Shown here: positions 1 through 8,844 of the stretch, piece by piece
Layout of the letters: each line of letters starts with the position of its first letter
Numbering within the stretch: position 1 is the first letter of the stretch
Assembly (NCBI RefSeq): GCF_002028425.1
Contig: NZ_CP020042.1
Span: 5,121,560-5,185,559, forward strand
Source of the DNA: Streptomyces katrae
GTDB taxonomy: Bacteria > Actinomycetota > Actinomycetes > Streptomycetales > Streptomycetaceae
Direction of reading: 5' to 3'
DNA: 64,000 bases
Translations under genes and position numbers: made by a program
Notes under the pieces: generated by a model
What the model was told of the DNA's origin: nothing
What the model saw: only the letters and a program-made list of their open reading frames with translations
Database searches by the model: none

Positions 1-910
1 CCCGCCGCAGCAGCCCGGCCCGCCCTCGTACGGCGGCGGCCGGCAGCCGCAGCAGCACGCGTACGGCGCCCAGGTCCCGCCCCCGGGACCGGCCCCGGCC
101 CCCTACGGCCAGCCGCCCCAGCCCTCCTACGGCGGCCAGGTCCCGCCCCAGCAGCAGGGTTACCCCCAGCACCAGGGCTACCAGCAGCCCCCGTACGGCC
201 AGCAGCCCCCCGCCCCCTACGGCGGCCAGGCGGCCCCGCAGGCCGGAGCGGGCCTCGCCGCCGCGCTCCAGCTGTACAAGGAAGCCCCCACGGGCGCCCG
301 CTGGACCGCGCAGAACCACCAGATGATGCGGGTCGACCTGGCGGCGGGCGGCGGCCAGCCCGTCCTCGCCCGCCAGGGCAGCATGGTCCTCTACCAGGGC
401 AAGGTCGACTTCGGCTACAAGGGCGCGGGCTTCGCCGGCCGCATCGTCGGCAACGCCACCGGCCAGGAGATGCAGCTGATGCGCTGCACCGGCCGCGGCC
501 AGGTCTTCCTCGCGGAGAACGGCGCCCACCTGCACGCCATCGAGCTCCAGGGCGACGGCATCTGCGTCAACTCCGAGAACGTCCTCGCCTTCGACGAGTC
601 CCTCCACCACGAGGTCCGCCGCATCGAGGGCCACGGCATCCCCGGCGGCGCCCTGTTCACCATGCTCTTCCAGGGCACCGGCACCGTGATCGTCAAGACG
701 CACGGCACCCCCGTCGTCCTGCCCGTCACCCCGACCACCTTCGCCGACAGCAACGCCATCGTGGCCTGGTCCGCGGCTTCCCAGGTGATCGTTTCCAGCC
801 AGGTCCGGCTGCGCCGCAACGCCTACCCCGGCCACAGCGGGGAGACCGTCAACCTCCAGTTCCGCGGCGCCCCCGGGAACTTCATCGTCGTCCAGCCGTA
901 CGAGGTCTGA
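1..910 (+). CDS. AIM24 family protein, 5' end outside the window
   Basis: The frame is open from base 2, so the start codon lies upstream of the window. The first ~80 visible codons encode a low-complexity Pro/Gln/Gly/Tyr stretch, probably a disordered tail. About 195 residues of AIM24 (DUF124) domain follow, recognisable by ARQGSMV near the beginning and NAIVAWS near the end. AIM24 proteins are beta-rich; their bacterial role is unknown, while the yeast namesake is a mitochondrial inner-membrane protein. This is the first of three AIM24 genes on the same strand, 11 bp before the next, so probably one operon. Function is not assigned. Confidence 0.85.
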   Translation, partial: PPQQPGPPSYGGGRQPQQHAYGAQVPPPGPAPAPYGQPPQPSYGGQVPPQQQGYPQHQGYQQPPYGQQPPAPYGGQAAPQAGAGLAAALQLYKEAPTGARWTAQNHQMMRVDLAAGGGQPVLARQGSMVLYQGKVDFGYKGAGFAGRIVGNATGQEMQLMRCTGRGQVFLAENGAHLHAIELQGDGICVNSENVLAFDESLHHEVRRIEGHGIPGGALFTMLFQGTGTVIVKTHGTPVVLPVTPTTFADSNAIVAWSAASQVIVSSQVRLRRNAYPGHSGETVNLQFRGAPGNFIVVQPYEV

Positions 911-921
911 GGGAGCCCGAC

Positions 922-1620
922 ATGAACGCCATGAACCCCATGAACCAGCAGCTCGCGGGCTACGCCCCCACCCCCGTCACGGCCCGCATGGAGAACCACG
1001 GCCGCGCGATGCTCAAGGTCGCCATGCAGAGCGGCCAGGACCTCTTCGCCCGCACCGGCTCGATGGTCGCCTACGAGGGCTTCGTCCAGTACGAGCCCAA
1101 CCCGCCCGCCGTCCGCCAGATGGCCTCCCAGTGGCTGACCGGCGAAGGCGCCCCGCTGATGAAGTGCACCGGCGACGGGCTGCTCTACCTCGCCGACTAC
1201 GGCGCCGACGTGGTCTGCATCAACCTCGACAACGACGCCCTCTCCGTCAACGGCACCAACCTGCTCGCCTTCGACGCCCACCTCCAGTGGGGCGTCGAGC
1301 GGGTCAAGGGCATGGCGAAGTTCGCCGGCCAGGGCCTGTTCAACGTCCAGGTCTCCGGCACCGGATGGGTGGCCATCACCTCCCGCGGCACCCCGATCGT
1401 CGTCGACTGCGGCCGCGGCGAGGACGAGACGTACGTCGACCCGGACGCGCTCGTCGCCTGGTCCCCGAACCTCAAGGTCAAGGGGAAGCGCAGCTTCAAG
1501 GCCTCGTCGATGATCGGCCGGGGCAGCGGGGAGGCCTACCAGATGGCCTTCTCCGGCCAGGGCATCGTCGTCGTACAGCCCAGCGAGGACAGCACCGACC
1601 GGCTCCGGACCCGGGGCTGA
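922..1620 (+). CDS. AIM24 family protein (second paralogue)
   Basis: This 232-residue protein is nearly all AIM24 domain. The block ARTGSMVAYEG is at residues ~45-55 and ALVAWSP in the C-terminal third. A GGGAG Shine-Dalgarno lies 7 nt before the ATG at 922; two more in-frame ATGs (931, 940) follow and could be used. It has no signal peptide or clear membrane helix. It is 11 bp after the first paralogue and 17 bp before the third. The three are clearly diverged, so this is an old gene expansion and not a recent duplication. The biochemical role is unknown. Confidence 0.85.
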   Translation: MNAMNPMNQQLAGYAPTPVTARMENHGRAMLKVAMQSGQDLFARTGSMVAYEGFVQYEPNPPAVRQMASQWLTGEGAPLMKCTGDGLLYLADYGADVVCINLDNDALSVNGTNLLAFDAHLQWGVERVKGMAKFAGQGLFNVQVSGTGWVAITSRGTPIVVDCGRGEDETYVDPDALVAWSPNLKVKGKRSFKASSMIGRGSGEAYQMAFSGQGIVVVQPSEDSTDRLRTRG

Positions 1621-1637
1621 GGGGGAGCGGACACACC

Positions 1638-2393
1638 ATGCAGAGCTCACTTTTCGGCCACGCCGAGCAGCAGTCCCAGGAGCGGTACACCGTCCAGAAC
1701 CCGCAGCTCCTGCGGGTCACCCTGGCCGGCTCCGACGACGTCCTCGCCCGCAAGGGCTCGATGGTCGCCTACCAGGGCATCGTCGACTTCGACGGCGAGT
1801 ACCAGAGCACCAGCCAGAGGGGGGCCCGCAGCCGCACCGGCGAGGGCCTCGACCTCATGCGCTGCTCCGGCCAGGGCACGGTCTACTTCGCCAACCTCGC
1901 CCAGCACGTCCACGTCCTCGACGTCGACCAGGACGGCCTGACCGTCGACAGCAGCTACGTCCTGGCCATGGACTCCACGCTGCACACCGAGGTCATCGCG
2001 GTCGACAGCCAGTACGGGATCTCCGGCACCGGCAAGTACCAGCTCAACATCACCGGCCGCGGCAAGGTCGCCCTGATGACCTCCGGACAGCCGCTGATGA
2101 TGCAGGTCACCCCGGACAAGTACGTCAACGCCGACGCCGACGCCATCGTCGCCTGGTCCACCTCGCTGCGCGTGCAGATGCAGGCCCAGACCCACTCCGC
2201 CGGTGTCTGGCGCCGCCGCGGCAACACCGGCGAGGGCTGGGAGCTCAGCTTCCTCGGCACCGGCTTCGCCCTGGTGCAGCCCAGCGAGGTGCTGCCCCCG
2301 CAGAACGCCCAGCTCGGCCAGGGCATCGCCGCCCAGTTCGGCATGGGCCAGCACGGCGCGCACGCCCAGAACCAGAACAACGTCTGGAACTGA
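1638..2393 (+). CDS. AIM24 family protein (third paralogue)
   Basis: This 251-residue AIM24 protein has ARKGSMVAYQG at ~37-47 and DAIVAWS at ~170. The ATG at 1638 follows a GGGGGAG ribosome site by about 11 nt; the longer in-frame reading that begins at 1131 overlaps the previous gene and is a GC artefact. The C-terminal ~25 residues are Gln/Asn/His/Gly-rich, an extension the middle paralogue lacks. A strong hairpin follows the stop, so the three-gene unit ends here. Family membership is confident; function is unknown. Confidence 0.85.
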   Translation: MQSSLFGHAEQQSQERYTVQNPQLLRVTLAGSDDVLARKGSMVAYQGIVDFDGEYQSTSQRGARSRTGEGLDLMRCSGQGTVYFANLAQHVHVLDVDQDGLTVDSSYVLAMDSTLHTEVIAVDSQYGISGTGKYQLNITGRGKVALMTSGQPLMMQVTPDKYVNADADAIVAWSTSLRVQMQAQTHSAGVWRRRGNTGEGWELSFLGTGFALVQPSEVLPPQNAQLGQGIAAQFGMGQHGAHAQNQNNVWN

Positions 2394-2417
2394 GAGCCGC
2401 ACACACCGGCACCACGA

Positions 2418-2445
2418 AGGGGCGGACCCGTCAGGGCCCGCCCCT
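2418..2445. terminator. Intrinsic hairpin between convergent genes
   Basis: AGGGGCGG (2418-2425) pairs with CCGCCCCT (2438-2445) across a 12-nt loop. It sits between the AIM24 operon and the convergent NUDIX gene and can serve both strands. There is no U-tract, as usual in Streptomyces. Confidence 0.6.
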
Positions 2446-2463
2446 CCGTCATGGCCCCACGCC

Positions 2464-3006
2464 CTACGCGCCCAGCCGCTCCAGGGTCGCCTCCATCAGC
2501 CGCACCACCGAGGTGTCGGCCACCGAAGCGACCTCCGCGTACGGGAACCAGCGCAGGTCCAGCGACTCGTCGCTGATCTCCGCCACCACGCCGGCCGGAG
2601 CCAGCGCCGCGTACTGCACGTCCAGGTGCCAGTTGCACGGCGCCGGGATCGGGTGCCGGTCCAGCCGCACCGGGCCGCCCTCCAGCAGCGTCAGCCCGGA
2701 GGCGATGCCCGACTCCTCGACCGCCTCGCGCATCGCCGCGCCCGCCAGCGTGGTGTCACCGGGCTCGCAGTGCCCGCCCATCTGCAGCCACAGGCCGAGC
2801 TTCTTGTGCAGGGTCAGCAGGACACGGCCGCCCACCGGGTCGATCACCAGCGCGCTGCCCGTCACATGCCCCGCCTGGCAGGGCTTGTACATGCCGTCCG
2901 GGTGCTCCGCCAGGTGCTCCAGGTAGACGTCCCGGAGCCCGCGCTGCTGCTCGTCCGGGCCCGCGTACTCCTTCAGGACCAGGACGGCGTCCTCGTACAG
3001 ACTCAC
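2464..3006 (-). CDS. NUDIX hydrolase
   Basis: This is a 180-residue NUDIX-fold protein. The second half of the Nudix box is intact (REAVEESGI, residues ~92-100), giving the metal-binding REUXEEXGU core. The first half is relaxed: the usual Glu seven residues before Arg-Glu is not at its standard place. The substrate cannot be told from sequence; such proteins hydrolyse nucleoside diphosphates linked to a second group. The start is GTG at 3006 and overlaps the stop of the upstream gene (GTGA), so translation is coupled to the DUF2342 protein. Confidence 0.85.
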   Translation of the reverse strand: MSLYEDAVLVLKEYAGPDEQQRGLRDVYLEHLAEHPDGMYKPCQAGHVTGSALVIDPVGGRVLLTLHKKLGLWLQMGGHCEPGDTTLAGAAMREAVEESGIASGLTLLEGGPVRLDRHPIPAPCNWHLDVQYAALAPAGVVAEISDESLDLRWFPYAEVASVADTSVVRLMEATLERLGA

Positions 3007-4385
3007 TTCTTCTCGTCACCCTCGCCCTGGTCGCGCTTCTCGGCGGCCTCGCCGAGCATCTTGTCGATCTCCGAGAAGTCCAGCTGCTCGCGGTGCACGA
3101 ACCCGTCCGGGTCGTCCAGGTCGGAGGCCGTGGGCAGCATGTCCGGGTGCTCCCACAGCCCGTCGCGCCCGTCCACCCCGCGCGCGTCGGTGAGCGAGGC
3201 CCACAGCCGCGAGGCGTCGCGCAGCCGGCGCGGCCGCAGCTCCAGCCCGATCAGCGTGGCGAAGGTCTGCTCCGCCGGGCCGCCCGAGGCACGCCGGCGG
3301 CGCATCGTCTCGCGCATGGCGTCGGCCGAGGTCAGCCGGGGCTTGGCCGCCTCGTGCACCACGGCGTCCACCCAGCCCTCGACCAGCGCGAGCGCCGTCT
3401 CCAGCCGGGCCAGGGCGGCCTTCTGCTCCGGGGTGTCCTGCGGCTGGAACATACCGCCCTGCAGGGCCTCCTGAAGCTGCTCCGGGTTGGACGGGTCGAG
3501 GTGTCCGACCACGTCCTCCAGCTTCGAGGTGTCCACCTTGATGCCCCGGGCGTACCCCTCCACCGCACCGAACAGGTGCGAGCGCAGCCACGGCACATGC
3601 GCGAAGAGACGGGCGTGCGCCGCCTCGCGCAGGGCCAGGTACAGCCGCACCTCGTCGGAGGGGACGCCCAGGTCCTTGCCGAAGCTCTCGATGTTCAGCG
3701 GCAGCAGCGCCGCCCGCCCGGCCGGGCCCAGCGGCAGCCCGATGTCCGTGGAGCCGACGACCTCGCCCGCGAGGGTGCCCACGGCCTGGCCGATCTGCTG
3801 GCCGAACATGGCCCCGCCCATGGAGCGCATCATGCCGAGCAGCGGGCCCGCCATGGCCTGCATCTCCTCGGGCAGCACACTGCCCATGGCCGCGCCGACC
3901 CGCTCGGCCACCGGGTCCACCAGCTCCTTCCACACCGGGAGGGTCGCCTCGACCCACTCGGCGCGGCTCCACGCGACGGCCGCGGTGGCACCCGACGGCA
4001 GGGAGGTCACCCCGTCCAGCCACAGGTCGGCCAGACGCACCGCCTCCTCCACCGCCGACTTCTCGGCGACGCCGACGCTGGCGTCCTTCACGCCGTCCGG
4101 CGTGCCCTGCGCGACGGTCTGGCGGGCGATGTCCTTGGCCATGTCCCAGTTCACGGGACCGCCCTCGTAGCTGAGCATCTGGCCCAGCTGCTGGAAGGCG
4201 GCGCCCAGATCGCCCGGGTTCATCGAACCGAACATCGCGGCGAACGGATTGTCCGCACCGCCGGGGAGGCCGCCCGGGCCGAACCCGAACGGATTCCCGG
4301 GGCCGCCCTGGCCCCCCTTCTTGCCCTTGTCGCCGTCCTCCGGCTCCTCCGGCGGAAGGCCGAATCCGAATGGGGTGTCGCTCAC
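3003..4385 (-). CDS. DUF2342 zincin-like protein (zinc-dependent metalloprotease family)
   Basis: The protein is ~460 residues. Residues 1-75 are Gly/Pro/Asp/Lys-rich; the rest matches the actinobacterial DUF2342 (TIGR03624) family, structurally likened to zincin metalloproteases. A helix carrying REAAHARLF lies mid-protein; it has the ExxH part but Arg where a canonical HExxH has His, so catalytic activity is not certain. I chose GTG at 4385 because GAGGA lies 6 nt upstream; the more upstream in-frame ATG at 4463 has no ribosome site. It overlaps the NUDIX gene and is divergent from the epimerase gene. Confidence 0.75.
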   Translation of the reverse strand: MSDTPFGFGLPPEEPEDGDKGKKGGQGGPGNPFGFGPGGLPGGADNPFAAMFGSMNPGDLGAAFQQLGQMLSYEGGPVNWDMAKDIARQTVAQGTPDGVKDASVGVAEKSAVEEAVRLADLWLDGVTSLPSGATAAVAWSRAEWVEATLPVWKELVDPVAERVGAAMGSVLPEEMQAMAGPLLGMMRSMGGAMFGQQIGQAVGTLAGEVVGSTDIGLPLGPAGRAALLPLNIESFGKDLGVPSDEVRLYLALREAAHARLFAHVPWLRSHLFGAVEGYARGIKVDTSKLEDVVGHLDPSNPEQLQEALQGGMFQPQDTPEQKAALARLETALALVEGWVDAVVHEAAKPRLTSADAMRETMRRRRASGGPAEQTFATLIGLELRPRRLRDASRLWASLTDARGVDGRDGLWEHPDMLPTASDLDDPDGFVHREQLDFSEIDKMLGEAAEKRDQGEGDEKK

Positions 4386-4577
4386 GGGTTTCCTCGGCTC
4401 GTAGGGCCGCCGGCGGGTGCCGACGGGCAATGGTCCGACAACACCACCCAGCGTAGACACCACTCCCGCTTCCGGGCTCGGTGCTCCGCCGACTCCTGGG
4501 CTGCGGCAGGATGGACATCACCTGGTGGGTACGCGTCACGGCGCGTCCCCACTGAAGACAACCGCTGGAGACGCCCG

Positions 4578-5744
4578 GTGAGTTCCCCAGATCCGCAGGC
4601 TCGCGCGCCGCACGACGCCGAAAACCGCCCTGAGCACGGCGACAGCGCCCCCGGCGTTCGCCAGCCGCGAAACGAGGCCGCCCCCCGCCGCCGCAGCCCC
4701 GTGATCGCGGTCACCGGGGCCGCCTCCGGCGTCGGCGCCGCGCTCGTGGGCCGCCTCGCCGAGTCCGACGAGGTCAAGCAGGTCATCGCCATCGACGAGC
4801 GGCGCGGGGACTGCGCCGGCGCCCAGTGGCACGTCCTGGACGTACGCGACCCCGCCATCGCCGAGAAGCTGCGCGGCGCGGACGTGGTCGTGCACCTCGC
4901 GCTCGACCTCGACCTGGAGACCGACCCCGCGGCCCGCACTGCGTACAACGTACGCGGAACCCAGACCGTGCTCACCGCCGCCGCGGCGGCCGGGGTGCAC
5001 CGGGTCGTGCTCTGCACCTCCGCGATGGTCTACGGGGCCCTGCCCGACAACGACATCCCGCTCTCCGAGGACTCCGAGCTGCGGGCCACCGCCGAGGCCA
5101 CCGGCGTCGGCGACCTGCTGGAGATCGAGCGCCTGGGCCGCCGGGCCCCCCGCGCCCACCCCGGCCTGAACGTCACGGTGCTCCGCCCGGCCGTACTCGT
5201 CGGCGGCACGGACACCGCCCTGACCCGCTACTTCGAGTCCCCGCGCCTGCTCGTCGTCGCGGGCTCCCGGCCCACCTGGCAGTTCTGCCACGTCGAGGAC
5301 CTGGTCAGCGCCCTGGAGTACGCCGCCCTGGAGAAGGTGGAGGGCGAGCTGGCCGTCGGCTGCGAGGGCTGGCTGGAACAGGAGGAGGTCGAGGAGCTCA
5401 GCGGCATCCGCCGCATGGAGCTGCCCTCGGCGGTGGCCCTGGGCGCCGCGGCCCGGCTGCACCGGATCGGCCTGACCCCCTCCCCGGCCGGGGACCTCGC
5501 CTACACGATGCACCCCTGGGTGGTCAGCGTCAGCGGGCTGCACGCAGCCGGCTGGCGGCCCCGCTGGACCAACGAGGCGGTGCTGGCCGAGCTGCTCCAG
5601 GAGGTCGCGGGCCGGCACACCGTCGCGGGCCGCCGCCTGGGCCGCAAGGACGCCGCCACGGCCGCCGGAGCCGCCGGCGCGACGGTGGCCCTGCTGGGCG
5701 CCGCCGCCGCGGTCCGCCGGGCCCGCAGGCGCCGCGGCCTCTGA
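4578..5744 (+). CDS. NAD-dependent epimerase/dehydratase-like SDR protein
   Basis: This 388-residue extended SDR has its Rossmann motif TGAASGVGAALVG at ~48-60, where the family usually has GxxGxxG; DVVVHLA follows at ~105. A YGAL segment sits near the position of the catalytic YxxxK motif but lacks its Lys, so redox activity is doubtful. The C-terminus ends in a hydrophobic Ala-rich helix and an Arg-rich tail, suggesting a membrane-anchored end. GTG at 4578 has GGAG 7 nt upstream. A longer frame running back to 3093 is antisense to DUF2342 and rejected. The substrate is unknown. Confidence 0.75.
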   Translation: MSSPDPQARAPHDAENRPEHGDSAPGVRQPRNEAAPRRRSPVIAVTGAASGVGAALVGRLAESDEVKQVIAIDERRGDCAGAQWHVLDVRDPAIAEKLRGADVVVHLALDLDLETDPAARTAYNVRGTQTVLTAAAAAGVHRVVLCTSAMVYGALPDNDIPLSEDSELRATAEATGVGDLLEIERLGRRAPRAHPGLNVTVLRPAVLVGGTDTALTRYFESPRLLVVAGSRPTWQFCHVEDLVSALEYAALEKVEGELAVGCEGWLEQEEVEELSGIRRMELPSAVALGAAARLHRIGLTPSPAGDLAYTMHPWVVSVSGLHAAGWRPRWTNEAVLAELLQEVAGRHTVAGRRLGRKDAATAAGAAGATVALLGAAAAVRRARRRRGL

Positions 5745-5886
5745 CCGGCCGCACGCCCCCGGCCCCCACGGGCCCGGACACCGCTCCGGGCCCGGCCGGA
5801 GCCCGGGCCTCCTGTAGGAGACTCCCAACCGGCCGGTCACGGCACGGGCGATCCGGCTATTCCGCCACGTCAGCCCCTGAGGCACG

Positions 5887-6357
<471 letters not shown>

Positions 6358-6469
6358 GGACCCGGGCGACGCCCCGCCGGGCCCCACCGGCGGACGGAGT
6401 CCGGCGCAGGCGGCCCGAAGCCTGGGAGGCGCCCCGCGCCGAGCAGTGCGAGGTCGCCGTGGAAGAGGG

Positions 6470-6512
6470 GACCTTCTCCGACGGCACGGAGGAGTGGGTC
6501 GGCGCCTGCTGA
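6470..6512 (+). repeat. Exact duplicate of the last 43 bp of moaE
   Basis: Bases 6470-6512 are identical to 6315-6357, the end of moaE including its stop. The frame upstream of this copy is open back to 6360 but reads an Arg/Pro/Ala-rich peptide unlike MoaE, except for a weak EV...E match just before the repeat. It looks like a leftover from an unequal duplication or a moaE paralogue reduced to its tail. Confidence 0.9.
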
Positions 6513-6680
6513 CCCCGGCCCGCACACCGTGGCCCCCTGGTCGCGCAGGCGCGCCCGGGCGGGAGTACCCTCACACCCGTTCGGCCGCGCAACACGCCCT
6601 CGATTTGCGTAACCCCCCCACGGGCACGAGCGTTGAAGCCACCGACGACACTCGTACTTTCGGGGCAGGGAGGCACGTCC

Positions 6681-6878
6681 ATGGCGTCACTGGCGTGGTT
6701 GCTGATTCCGCTGTTCGCCGCGATCGGGGCGGCGATATGGGGCAGCTGGGCAGCGCGCGACCGCACGCAGGGAGACATATCCGAGCTCGCCGGCTACGCG
6801 AGGTTCCGCGAGGCCATGGACAAGGCCGACGAGGCGAGGCAGAAGGAGAAGGCGCACTCCGGTTCCGACGCCGTCTGA
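6681..6878 (+). CDS. Small single-pass membrane protein
   Basis: This 65-residue protein has one hydrophobic segment (residues ~3-20, ASLAWLLIPLFAAIGAAIW) followed by a charged, Lys/Glu/Ala-rich cytoplasmic helix. The ATG at 6681 follows AGGGAGG by 7 nt, a strong ribosome site that makes the short start preferable to the in-frame ATG at 6633. It sits alone between moaE and the YlbL-type protease. I do not recognise a named family. Confidence 0.7.
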   Translation: MASLAWLLIPLFAAIGAAIWGSWAARDRTQGDISELAGYARFREAMDKADEARQKEKAHSGSDAV

Positions 6879-7010
6879 CGCGTCCCAGGAGTCCGCGGTG
6901 ACCGGGCCGGCCGGGCCCTCCGCTGAGAATCGCCTGAGAGTCCCGCCCGCGGGCCCCGTACGGACCGGCCCCACGGGTCGCGTCCCAGGACCGTCCCGTA
7001 CTGTCGATCC

Positions 7011-8099
7011 ATGCCACGCCGTACAGCGACGATGCTCGCCTCCTCCCTCGTGCTGTTCGCGCTGCTCTGCGCGGGAGTGTTCCTGAAGGTCCCGTACTCC
7101 GAGATGAGTCCCGGACCGACCGTGAACACCCTGGGCGAATCGCACGGCGAGCCCGTCCTGAACATCTCCGGTCACCAGACGTACCCGACCACCGGCCACC
7201 TCAACATGACGACGGTCCGCGTCACCGGCGCCGACTACGACATGAACCTGCTCGAAGCGGTCTACGGCTGGATCGCGGGCGACAACATCGTCGTCCCGCA
7301 CGAGAACCTCTACCCGGACGGCAAGACGGACAAGGAGTCGACGCAGGAGAACGCCGAGGAGTTCAGCCAGTCGCAGGAGAGCGCCAAGGTGGCCGCCCTC
7401 AAGCAGCTCGGCATCCCGGTCAGCGCCCGCGTCATCGTCGCCAGCGTCGTCAAGGGCAGCCCCTCCGAGGGCAAGCTGCACGCCGGGGACGTCGTCAAAG
7501 CCGTTGACGGCAGCCCCGTCACCGCCCCCGGCGACGTCGCGAAGCTCGTCACCAAGCACAAGCCGGGCGAGCCCGTCGAGTTCACCCTCGTGCCCGCCGC
7601 CGACGCGGCCGAGGCCGAGAAGGCGAACCGCGAGCCCACCACCACCGCCAAGGTGACCGTCACCGCGGGCAAGGCGCCGGACGACGGCCACGCCATCGTC
7701 GGCATCAAGGCCGGGACCGACCACACCTTCCCGTTCCCGATCGACATCAAGCTCGCCGACGTCGGCGGCCCCAGCGCCGGCCTGATGTTCGCCCTGGGCA
7801 TCGTCGACAAGCTCACCCCGGAGGACCTGACCGGCGGCAAGTTCATCGCCGGCACCGGCACCATCGACGACACCGGCAAGGTCGGCCCGATCGGCGGCAT
7901 CCAGATGAAGACCATCGGCGCCCGCCAGGCCGGCGCCGAGTACTTCCTCACCCCGGCCGAGAACTGCGCCTCCGCCGCCGCCCAGGTCCCCGACGGCCTG
8001 ACCCTGGTGAAGGTCTCCACCATCGACGACGCCACCAAGGCCCTGCAGAAGATCAGCAAGGGGGACACGGCCGGACTGCCGAGCTGCACGAAGTCGTGA
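7011..8099 (+). CDS. YlbL-type PDZ/Lon-like serine protease
   Basis: The 362-residue protein has an N-terminal signal anchor (residues ~8-25), a PDZ domain around 130-190, and a C-terminal Lon (S16)-type protease domain. The Ser-Lys dyad is visible: Ser255 in GGPSAG and Lys300 in GGIQMK, 45 residues apart as in Lon. Family members are membrane-anchored extracytoplasmic proteases; B. subtilis YlbL degrades a DNA-damage checkpoint inhibitor. It ends against a strong hairpin, convergent with the PPA1309-family gene. The family is clear; substrates here are unknown. Confidence 0.9.
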   Translation: MPRRTATMLASSLVLFALLCAGVFLKVPYSEMSPGPTVNTLGESHGEPVLNISGHQTYPTTGHLNMTTVRVTGADYDMNLLEAVYGWIAGDNIVVPHENLYPDGKTDKESTQENAEEFSQSQESAKVAALKQLGIPVSARVIVASVVKGSPSEGKLHAGDVVKAVDGSPVTAPGDVAKLVTKHKPGEPVEFTLVPAADAAEAEKANREPTTTAKVTVTAGKAPDDGHAIVGIKAGTDHTFPFPIDIKLADVGGPSAGLMFALGIVDKLTPEDLTGGKFIAGTGTIDDTGKVGPIGGIQMKTIGARQAGAEYFLTPAENCASAAAQVPDGLTLVKVSTIDDATKALQKISKGDTAGLPSCTKS

Positions 8100-8120
8100 T
8101 CCGGCGCCTCCGGCCGCGCC

Positions 8121-8141
8121 CCCGGGCCCGCGGGGCCCGGG
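8121..8141. terminator. Bidirectional hairpin
   Basis: CCCGGGCCC (8121-8129) and GGGCCCGGG (8133-8141) form a 9-bp stem with a 3-nt loop between the convergent YlbL-type and PPA1309-family genes. Confidence 0.6.
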
Positions 8142-8160
8142 CCTTCGGGCGTTCGGGGCC

Positions 8161-8730
8161 TCAGGCGAACGTCGCCGCCAGCGCGTCGGCCAGGCCGGGC
8201 ACCAGGCTCGCGCCGGTCAGCACCTCGCTGGAGGAGTCCTTCTCCCGCAGCCGCACGGCCGACTCCCGCGAGCCGTCGCGCAGGACGCCCACCGTCAGGC
8301 GCACCTCCTGCCGCTCCGGGTGGCCGGCGACCCACTTGGCCAGCTGCTTGTCGCTGAGCCCCTCCGGTACGGAGGCCTCGGCGGACGGCGGCAGCATCAG
8401 CCGCTCCACCGTCAGGGCGCACCCGACGACCGCGTCGGGCCAGGCGATGGTTCCCAGGAACTTGTCCAGCGGGGTCCCGGCCGGCACCTCGTCCTGCTCG
8501 ATCGGGGTGAGCTGGGCCTTGCCGGCGTCGTCCTTGTCGAGGCCGAGCTGGTTCGCGAGGCCGGGCTCCTGCCGGCGCAGGCGGGCCGTGTCGACCAGGG
8601 CGAAGAGGCGGGCGGGCTTGTCCCAGCCGAGGGTGGTGGCGTACTCGTCGATCTCGAGGACGGCGCGGGTCAGCGGACTGGCCGCCATGGGGGTGCCGGG
8701 GGAGGGCGAAAGGTTGGACATGGACAACAT
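8161..8730 (-). CDS. PPA1309 family protein
   Basis: This 189-residue soluble protein matches the actinobacterial PPA1309 family of unknown function by sequence (LTRAVLEIDEYATTLGWD near the start, WPDAVVGCALTVERLMLP in the middle). No catalytic motif is visible. AAAGGAGG sits 4 nt before ATG 8730, 7 nt before an in-frame TTG at 8727 and 13 nt before ATG 8721; any of these could be the true start, differing by only three residues. It diverges from the UPF0182 gene. Confidence 0.75.
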   Translation of the reverse strand: MLSMSNLSPSPGTPMAASPLTRAVLEIDEYATTLGWDKPARLFALVDTARLRRQEPGLANQLGLDKDDAGKAQLTPIEQDEVPAGTPLDKFLGTIAWPDAVVGCALTVERLMLPPSAEASVPEGLSDKQLAKWVAGHPERQEVRLTVGVLRDGSRESAVRLREKDSSSEVLTGASLVPGLADALAATFA

Positions 8731-8844
8731 CCTGCCTCCTTTCTCCCCGATACCGGGAACTGACTAAAGCCTCAGTAAGTTGCATGGGTGGGCCCTACCA
8801 TCGTGGGCCCACGACCAGACCCAGCGACATTCGAGGTGCGCACC

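Noticed and set aside
3093..4577. Long frame on the plus strand in phase with the epimerase gene
   Set aside because: It is antisense to the DUF2342 gene, His/Arg/Pro-rich and without a ribosome site; the GTG at 4578 has a good one.
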